Assembly (NCBI GenBank): GCA_038249195.1
Contig: JBBRWM010000001.1
Coordinates: 186,001 to 250,000, forward strand
From: JAOUEA01 sp038249195
GTDB lineage: Bacteria > Actinomycetota > UBA4738 > HRBIN12
Reading direction: 5' to 3'
DNA length: 64,000 nt
Positions 58,850 to 64,000 of the stretch are shown in pieces; the first letter of the stretch is position 1; each line of letters starts with the position of its first letter. Both the position numbers and the translations under genes were made by a program. The notes under the pieces are model-generated. The model was not told the DNA's origin. It ran no database searches and saw only the letters and a program-made list of their open reading frames with translations.

Positions 58850-59622
58850 CCGAGCCCCGCCGCACGGCGGGCGTCCACGATCGCGGCCGGGTCGTTCGTG
58901 GCGACGGCGTCGACGCCGGCCCGCATGAGCTCCACGCACACCCGCGGGTCGTCCGAGATCCACGTGCCCAGCCGCATGCCCGCTGCGTGCACCTCATGCG
59001 GGAACGCCGCCCCGCCCGCCCGGGCGGACGCCACCGAGGGAAGGATCCAGTCATGGCCCTGTTCGGAGGCGAAGGCGAACGCGTCGTGGGCCTCCACGGC
59101 ATCGATGCACAGCAACCCGGTGGGGGTCGCGGGAGCGAGCTCCTTCGAGCGCGCGAGGGACAGTGGATCGAAGCTCGAGATGAGGACCTCGCCCGTGAAG
59201 GCCGCGTCATCGAGCGCCTCCAACGCGGCCTCGACGACCCGCCCCTGCCCCGGGTCGTAATCCGGCTCCCCCGGGATGTTCTTGATCTCGATATCGACGG
59301 CCACGCGACCCGAACAGGCGCCGAGGGCCTCTTCGAGGGTCGGGACCCGAGCTGGGCCTCCAGCACCCACCGGGATCCGCAGCGATCGCACCTGTGCCAA
59401 CGACAGATCCATCACCAGCCCGGCGCCGTCGGTGGTGCGGTCGACGCCTGCGTCATGCATCACCACCGCGTGGCCGTCGCCGGTGAGCCTGACGTCGAAC
59501 TCGATCACGTCCGCGCCAACGTCGATAGCGAGCTCGAACGCGTCCAGGGTGTTTTCCGGCGCCTTCGCCGAGGCCCCTCGGTGGGCGACCACCTGGGGAG
59601 CCGAGGCCGGCCGCTCGTTCAC
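58846..59622 (-). CDS. Glycerophosphodiester phosphodiesterase
   Basis: A 258-residue TIM-barrel enzyme that cleaves glycerophosphodiesters into glycerol-3-P and an alcohol. VVAHRGASAKAPENT (general-base His and metal-binding Glu), EFDVRLTGDGHAVVMHD and VDIEIKN are the family motifs. No signal peptide is seen, so it is cytoplasmic. GTG 59622 overlaps the nth stop (GTGA). Upstream in-frame sequence lies over nth and is rejected. Confidence 0.93.
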   Translation of the reverse strand: MNERPASAPQVVAHRGASAKAPENTLDAFELAIDVGADVIEFDVRLTGDGHAVVMHDAGVDRTTDGAGLVMDLSLAQVRSLRIPVGAGGPARVPTLEEALGACSGRVAVDIEIKNIPGEPDYDPGQGRVVEAALEALDDAAFTGEVLISSFDPLSLARSKELAPATPTGLLCIDAVEAHDAFAFASEQGHDWILPSVASARAGGAAFPHEVHAAGMRLGTWISDDPRVCVELMRAGVDAVATNDPAAIVDARRAAGLG

Positions 59623-60284
59623 ACCTGACTCGAAGGACAAAGGTCGCTCAGGGTGCACTCGCCGCACAGGGGCCTCTTCGCGTGGCAGATGCCCCGCCCG
59701 TGATCGATGATGCGGTAGGAGGCGGCGAACCACTCGGCCTCGGGGATCAGGCGCATGAGGTCCCGCTCGATCTTGTCGGGATCGGACTGCTCGCTGAACC
59801 CAAGCCGGTTCGCCAGGCGCCGCACATGCGTGTCCACCGCGATGCCCTCGACCTTCCCGAACGCGTTGCCGATCACGATGTTCGCGGTCTTGCGCGCGAC
59901 GCCCGGCAGGGTGATCAGATCCTCCATCGTGTCGGGCACCTGCCCGCCGTACGCCTCCACGATGCGGGTGCAGGCACCGCGGATCGACCGCGTCTTCTGG
60001 TTGAAGAACCCCGTGGAGCGGATGTCGTCCTTGAACACGTCCTCGGGCACCGCGAGGTAGTCCTGCGGCGTGCGGTACTTCGCGAACAAGGTCTCCGTCA
60101 CCATGTTGACCCGCTCGTCCGTGCACTGCGCCGAGAGGATCGTGGCGACGAGGCACTCGAGCGGGTTCGTGAAGTTCAGGGCGACGTGGGCGTCGGGGTA
60201 GGCCTCGGCGAGCCGAGCCAACAGGATCGGCGCGCGCTGCTCGATGGGCGACGCGCGGGTGAGCTGCCGCTGCTTCGGCGTCAT
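59619..60284 (-). CDS. nth: Endonuclease III (Nth)
   Basis: A 221-residue base-excision DNA glycosylase/AP lyase. Catalytic Lys132 lies in LPGVARKTANIV (helix-hairpin-helix) and Asp151 in AVDTHVRR. The C-terminal Fe-S cluster ligands are Cys200, Cys207, Cys210 and Cys216, with the usual 6-2-5 spacing. It removes oxidised pyrimidines. It begins the nth-GDPD-hypothetical operon, with TACGCT ending 7 nt before its ATG. Confidence 0.96.
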   Translation of the reverse strand: MTPKQRQLTRASPIEQRAPILLARLAEAYPDAHVALNFTNPLECLVATILSAQCTDERVNMVTETLFAKYRTPQDYLAVPEDVFKDDIRSTGFFNQKTRSIRGACTRIVEAYGGQVPDTMEDLITLPGVARKTANIVIGNAFGKVEGIAVDTHVRRLANRLGFSEQSDPDKIERDLMRLIPEAEWFAASYRIIDHGRGICHAKRPLCGECTLSDLCPSSQV

Positions 60285-60291
60285 GCGCGGC

Positions 60292-60297
60292 AGCGTA
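60292..60297 (-). promoter_or_regulatory. -10 element of nth
   Basis: TACGCT on the minus strand ends 7 nt before the ATG at 60284, predicting a leaderless transcript. It lies within the 18-bp gap between nth and the S51 peptidase gene. Confidence 0.45.
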
Positions 60298-60302
60298 CGA
60301 CC

Positions 60303-61040
60303 TCAGGCCCGGAGCAGCGGCAGCTCGAACGCGGCTCCGGCTTCGTGGTGGATCCAATCGCGTCCGGTCATCACGTGAACCCCGCCGACGCCGGCCACCG
60401 ACCACGCGCGCCCATCGCCGACCATCGCCGTGTTCTCGTCGATGCCCACGAGCGTCTCCCCGTCCGGCACCGCGGCGATGATGAAGTTGGTGAGGCCCGG
60501 GGCGAACCCGTCGAGCGCGTCCCAGTGGGGCCCGAACCAGTAGCCGGGGAACAGACCCAACCCCGGGCGCCAGAGCTCCTCGTCGAATTCGGTGCGGGCG
60601 CTATCGGGCGCGATGTCGCCGAGGCACGCCACGCCTGCGCTGCATCCCGCGTACGCCGTCCCGCGTTCCATCGCCGCAAGCAGGGCCTCCCAGAACGGAC
60701 TCCCGCTCAGCACGGATGACAGGTAGGCGGGATTGCCGCCCGAGAAGTACGCGACCGCAGCGTCGTCGAGGGCGCGCACGAACTCCGGACGTTCGGCGTC
60801 CTCCCGGGTCTTGAGCGCAAGGACCTCGGCGGGGATCCCGAGCGTCTCGTAGTGCGCCGATCCCTTGCGCGCCCACATCTCGAAGACGTCGTCCCCTTCG
60901 GCCGCGGAGGCCGTGGGCAGGATGAGCACGCGCTCGCCCGGCGCATCCTCACGCCCCACCATCCACCTGTCCACGGACGCCGTCCACGGGTCGAACTCCC
61001 CGGCCCCGAGCAGCGCGATCGCGGGCGTCGCGGGACTCAA
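60303..61040 (-). CDS. S51-family peptidase (cyanophycinase/peptidase E-like)
   Basis: A 245-residue protein with the S51 nucleophile elbow AGCSAGV, Ser134 being the likely nucleophile. FSGGNPAYL takes the place of the FTGGDQ motif of cyanophycinase, so the substrate may be another beta-aspartyl or N-terminal Asp dipeptide. The start is TTG 61040, overlapping the decarboxylase stop (TTGA); no better start fits the conserved AIALLGAGEF opening. It ends the LmbE-decarboxylase-S51 run. Confidence 0.8.
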   Translation of the reverse strand: MSPATPAIALLGAGEFDPWTASVDRWMVGREDAPGERVLILPTASAAEGDDVFEMWARKGSAHYETLGIPAEVLALKTREDAERPEFVRALDDAAVAYFSGGNPAYLSSVLSGSPFWEALLAAMERGTAYAGCSAGVACLGDIAPDSARTEFDEELWRPGLGLFPGYWFGPHWDALDGFAPGLTNFIIAAVPDGETLVGIDENTAMVGDGRAWSVAGVGGVHVMTGRDWIHHEAGAAFELPLLRA

Positions 61041-62542
61041 CGTAGGTCCTCCGGGCGCAGCTCCACGTCGAGCTTCGCGCCGAGCTCCGATCCCACCTCG
61101 AGGACGGCGTCCATGTCCTCGGCCTCGGTGCGGAAGTTCACCACGCAGGTGCGAAGGACGAACCGATCGTCGAGGATCGCGTTGGACAGGAACACGCGGC
61201 CGTCGAGCTGCAGCTCTGTCATGAGGCGCTGGTTCAACCTCGACAGGTATGCCTCGCGCTCGGGGCCCTGCGGGAGATCGGCCGGGACGAAGCGGAAGCA
61301 CGTGATGGACAGCCCCACCGGGGCCATCAGCTCGAACTCGGGATGCTCCTGCACGCACGCGCCCAGGTACCGCGCGAGCGCGGCATCGTGTGAGATCCTC
61401 GCGGCGTAGGCCGTCCGCCCGTGCGCCAACAGCGACAGCCATACCTTGAGGGACCAGAAACTCCGGCTGAAGTTCGGGCCGTGGCGCCCCAGGTCGATCC
61501 CGTGCCCGGTGGCCTCCTTGTCCTGGACCGTGTAGCTCGCGTACGCGTCGAAGCTCTGGCGGAGATGGTCGAACTCCCGCACGACCACGCAGCCGCCCGC
61601 GTGCGGGGTGTAGAGCCACTTGTGGGGATCGAACGCGATCGAGTCGGCCCGCTCGATGCCCTCGAAGAGCGGACGGAGGTCGTCGGCGAGCATCGCCGGA
61701 CCGCCGTACGCGCCGTCCACGTGGAACCACAACCCTTCCTCGGCACACACGTCCGCGATGTCGGGGAGCGGATCGACGACACCGGTCGCGACGGTCCCCG
61801 CGGTACCCACCACGGCGAACGGACGGATCCCGGCCTCGCGGTCCGCTGCGATCTGCGCGCGGAGCTCGTCGACCCGCATGCGGTAGTCGGCGCCCACGGG
61901 GACGTGCCGAACGTTCCCCCACCCGATGCCCAGCATGTCGGCGGCGCGATCGGAGACGACGTGGGTCTCCGTGGACAGGTACAGACCCAACGGCGGCCCG
62001 GCAGCGACGCCCTCGTTCCGCACATCCCAGCCGGCACGTTGGTCGCGCGCCGACTTGAGGGCGATGAAGTTGGCCATGGCGCCGCCCGAGGTGATCTCCC
62101 CGCCCGAGCCCTCGGGGAGCCCGAACAGCTCCTGGGCGAACCAGCGGCACAGGAGCAGCTCGATCTCCGTGGCCGAAGGGGCCAAGAGCCAGCCGCCCAC
62201 GTTCATGTTCAGCGAGGACGCGAGCAGGTCCGCGGCGGCGCCGGGAACGGTGCCCGCCCCGCTCACGTAAGCCATGAACCGGGGGTGCCCCAGGTACCCC
62301 GACCAATCGAACACGATCTCGCGGAGGTAGGCGAATAGGTCGTCCGAGGACATCGGCTCGTCGGGAACCGGAAGGTTGACGGCCTCCCGCACTTGTTCCG
62401 CGGTCCAGCGCCGTCCCACCGGTTCGTCGCGGAGCCGAGTGAGGAGCTCCTGCACGATGTCGGCGGTTCGATCCGTGAACGCTCGGGCGCGCGTCGGGTC
62501 CCAGTCCAGGTCGCGGACGGGGGCCGGACGTGCCGGAGTCAT
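61037..62542 (-). CDS. PLP-dependent amino acid decarboxylase (group II, DDC-like)
   Basis: A 501-residue enzyme of the aromatic-L-amino-acid/glutamate decarboxylase fold. PLP Lys308 is in FDPHKWLYTP, His194 (STETHVVSDRA) stacks on PLP, and Asp276 (HVDGAYGG) pairs with its nitrogen. GGEITSGGAMANF and WGNVRHVPVG match the family. The substrate (aromatic amino acid, aspartate or other) is unclear. ATG 62542 overlaps the LmbE stop (ATGA). Confidence 0.92.
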   Translation of the reverse strand: MTPARPAPVRDLDWDPTRARAFTDRTADIVQELLTRLRDEPVGRRWTAEQVREAVNLPVPDEPMSSDDLFAYLREIVFDWSGYLGHPRFMAYVSGAGTVPGAAADLLASSLNMNVGGWLLAPSATEIELLLCRWFAQELFGLPEGSGGEITSGGAMANFIALKSARDQRAGWDVRNEGVAAGPPLGLYLSTETHVVSDRAADMLGIGWGNVRHVPVGADYRMRVDELRAQIAADREAGIRPFAVVGTAGTVATGVVDPLPDIADVCAEEGLWFHVDGAYGGPAMLADDLRPLFEGIERADSIAFDPHKWLYTPHAGGCVVVREFDHLRQSFDAYASYTVQDKEATGHGIDLGRHGPNFSRSFWSLKVWLSLLAHGRTAYAARISHDAALARYLGACVQEHPEFELMAPVGLSITCFRFVPADLPQGPEREAYLSRLNQRLMTELQLDGRVFLSNAILDDRFVLRTCVVNFRTEAEDMDAVLEVGSELGAKLDVELRPEDLR

Positions 62543-63249
62543 GCAGGCTTCCTCGACGCGAGCGCGAAGTACTCGTCCTTCATCGCCGTGCGGAAGATGT
62601 CTTCGCCGAAGGCTTCCACCATGCCGCCTACCTGACTCTCGTGCGCCTCGATCGCCTGCAGCTTCAGCTCCAGCACGTCGGGCGGGAGCGGGTAGTCGAT
62701 GCCGAGCTGGTCGCGGGGGATGACCGGAGGGGTGCCCGGGCGGAAGATGTTGAAGCGGTTGTACATGGGGACGAACTCCGCGGCCCATTCCTCCGTATAC
62801 GTGGCGTAGTACAGGCCGGCGCCCTCGGGCGCGGCGTCCTCGAATGCACGGGTGGCCCAGGCGGACGCGCTCATGTGCGCCGCGTGACCGGTCATGCCGT
62901 CGGGACCGAACGTGAGCACCGTCTGCGGCTGTACCTCGGTCATCAGCTCGAGGATCCTGGGATAGCTGGACTCGGGCAGCGGTGTGTCCATGTCGATGTC
63001 GGGCAGATCGAGCCAGATGTGCTCGCTCACCCCGAGGATCTCCAGGCAGCGCATGAGCTCCGCCTCGCGGACCTTCCCCATCGTCTCGGGGGGCCAGCGC
63101 TCCTCGTCGAGAGAGCCTCCCTCTCCACGCGTCGCCGTCACGCAGACGACCCGTCCTCCGTCGCGCACGGCCTGGGCCATCAGCCCGGCAGACAGGTACG
63201 TCTCGTCGTCCGGATGCGCCCAGACCCCCAGCACGGTACCGAGTTCCAT
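62539..63249 (-). CDS. PIG-L/LmbE-family N-acetyl-sugar deacetylase
   Basis: A 236-residue zinc hydrolase: AHPDDE (residues 11-16) with VWAHPDDET holds metal ligands, and GPDGMTGHAAHMSAS the third His and catalytic residues. The family includes MshB and Mca of mycothiol metabolism and GlcNAc-PI deacetylase. Nearness to sigR/rsrA of thiol stress suggests Mca-like duty, but this is only inferred. GGGAGG upstream of ATG 63249 is a good ribosome-binding site. Confidence 0.9.
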   Translation of the reverse strand: MELGTVLGVWAHPDDETYLSAGLMAQAVRDGGRVVCVTATRGEGGSLDEERWPPETMGKVREAELMRCLEILGVSEHIWLDLPDIDMDTPLPESSYPRILELMTEVQPQTVLTFGPDGMTGHAAHMSASAWATRAFEDAAPEGAGLYYATYTEEWAAEFVPMYNRFNIFRPGTPPVIPRDQLGIDYPLPPDVLELKLQAIEAHESQVGGMVEAFGEDIFRTAMKDEYFALASRKPA

Positions 63250-63310
63250 CGCCTCACGCCTCCCGCGGGCATCCTAGCCGGGGACGGGCGAAGGGGCGAG
63301 AGGCCTTGCG

Positions 63311-63511
63311 CTAGGCGCTACGGGGTTGCAGCCGCTTGCCGCGGTAGCTCGGAAAGCTGAGCTCGGTGTGCTGCCAGCAGCGACGGACCGGGTTGTACAT
63401 CGAGAGCTTCGTCCCACAACCCTCGGCCTCGCAGACGCGATCGGTGCCGTGCACCTTCGACGGGGGCGGCAGGCGACGGGGATGGGTTCCCTGCAAGTGG
63501 GGCTCCGACAT
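63311..63511 (-). CDS. Small CCCH zinc-binding protein
   Basis: A 66-residue basic protein not assigned to a named family. Cys27, Cys32, Cys45 and His48 (spacing C-x4-C-x12-C-x2-H) form a likely zinc site; the block CGTKLSMYNPVRRCWQH is well patterned. AACGAGGAGG before the ATG is a strong ribosome-binding site. Pro/Arg-rich ends suggest nucleic-acid binding. It lies between rsrA and LmbE on the same strand. Confidence 0.75.
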   Translation of the reverse strand: MSEPHLQGTHPRRLPPPSKVHGTDRVCEAEGCGTKLSMYNPVRRCWQHTELSFPSYRGKRLQPRSA

Positions 63512-63570
63512 GGCACGACCTCCTCGTTATGAGGTGGTTCGCCGCCGTGGCGGCAGGGGTTCGGGCTCGA

Positions 63571-63825
63571 TCAGCCGGCAGGTTCGTCGAGGCCGCGGAT
63601 GAGATCCATGACCTTCGTGTGCAGCGCGTCGGGCACCGCGTCACCGGCGCACTTGGCGGAGATCATGATCTTGAGATGGCGCCGGAACTCCGTGCGCTGC
63701 ATGCATGGAGCGCAGCCGCTCAGGTGCTGCTCGATCGACACCTGGAGCGAACGATCGAGCTCGCCGTCGAGGAAGCGCTGGACCTCCGCCAACGTTTCCT
63801 CACAGTTCGATCCGTGCTCAGCCAT
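63571..63825 (-). CDS. rsrA: Zinc-binding anti-sigma factor, RsrA-like
   Basis: An 84-residue anti-sigma factor. Cys8, His34, Cys38 and Cys41 have the same spacing as Streptomyces RsrA (Cys11, His37, Cys41, Cys44), the redox-sensing ZAS zinc site. Disulfide stress should release zinc and free SigR. The last residues are charged. ATG 63825 overlaps the sigR stop by 8 bp, which is the usual coupled arrangement. Confidence 0.93.
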   Translation of the reverse strand: MAEHGSNCEETLAEVQRFLDGELDRSLQVSIEQHLSGCAPCMQRTEFRRHLKIMISAKCAGDAVPDALHTKVMDLIRGLDEPAG

Positions 63826-64000
63826 CGACCAGTCCCCGTTCTCGGGCTGTTTCCCACAACGCCTTCTCGAGCGCTTTCCTTCCCCGGTGCAAACGAGACA
63901 TCACGGTGCCGATCGGCGTCTCCATGATCTCGGCGATCTCCTTGTAGCTGAATCCCTCAACGTCCGCGAGCAGAACGGGGATCCGGAAGTTCTCCGACAG
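63818..64000 (-). CDS. sigR: ECF sigma factor SigR-like, C-terminal part (cut by window edge)
   Basis: The last 60 residues are visible; the gene runs past 64000. They form the region-4 helix-turn-helix: LLADVEGFSYKEIAEIM and ETPIGTVMSRLHRGRK, matching SigR/SigH, with a polar tail. It should recognise the thiol-stress promoter GGAAT-N18-GTT, though this cannot be tested here. RsrA follows with an 8-bp overlap. Confidence 0.93.
   Translation of the reverse strand: MSENFRIPVLLADVEGFSYKEIAEIMETPIGTVMSRLHRGRKALEKALWETARERGLVDG

Overview
The window is about 64 kb of high-GC (roughly two-thirds G+C by eye), densely packed bacterial chromosome with no insertion sequences, phage genes or CRISPR arrays. 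Several genes point to the Actinomycetota: a bacterial proteasome activator with a C-terminal GQYL tail, a QcrCAB/CtaCDEF supercomplex gene set, an RsrA-like zinc anti-sigma factor beside its SigR-like sigma factor, a MarP-like protease, and a Rho with a long Arg/Asn/Gly-rich insert. The order argS-lysA-hom-thrC-thrB ... rho-rpmE-...-prfA-prmC-tsaC-...-wecA-atp genes matches the arrangement I recall from Mycobacterium (Rv1292 onward). YqhQ (DUF1385), cyclic diphosphoglycerate genes and two polyamine-type transporters suggest a less-studied, deep-branching class rather than a classical actinomycete. The species cannot be named from sequence alone.

Layout. 1-29640 (almost all minus strand): start of the F-type ATP synthase operon (atpZ, atpI-like, atpB, atpE, partial atpF); a first potADBC transporter operon inserted beside it; wecA, glyA, rpiB, low-molecular-weight phosphatase, tsaC, prmC, prfA; a DivIVA-domain protein, YqhQ, rpmE, rho; then an inserted block (transaldolase, 2-phosphoglycerate kinase, cyclic 2,3-diphosphoglycerate synthetase, metallophosphoesterase, SDR) with a divergent MarP-like protease; then the threonine/lysine operon (thrB, thrC, hom, a lysA-acetyltransferase fusion, argS, response regulator). 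29708-30623: tRNA-Arg(CCG) and an imperfect 21-bp copy of its 3' end, enclosing a DinB-family gene. 30656-33251: pdxH, M20 peptidase and bpa on the plus strand. 33256-37367: a second pot operon. 37478-39035: divergent pyrD/pyrE. 39051-47061: HdeD, a CtaG-like protein and a seven-gene respiratory operon. 47129-53364: small membrane and stress genes, a K+ channel, a methyltransferase, an amine oxidase, MarR/VIT and GNAT. 53369-58380: ABC exporter, family 5 UDG, ABC-F and GNAT. 58448-60284: a hypothetical protein, GDPD and nth. 60303-64000: S51 peptidase, PLP decarboxylase, LmbE deacetylase, a small zinc protein, rsrA and the C-terminal end of sigR.

How it works together. Most genes overlap by 1-10 bp (ATGA, GTGA, TGATG), so translation is coupled across long operons. 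Many operon heads have a TAnnnT -10 element ending 6-9 nt before the start codon, so leaderless mRNA looks common. Convergent genes almost touch, and only one strong hairpin terminator was seen. No gene-free stretch exceeds about 280 bp. The most unusual content is the cyclic 2,3-diphosphoglycerate pair, the LysA-GNAT fusion, the tRNA-flanked mini-island, and two symmetric divergent promoters (pyrD/pyrE and DUF309/amine oxidase).
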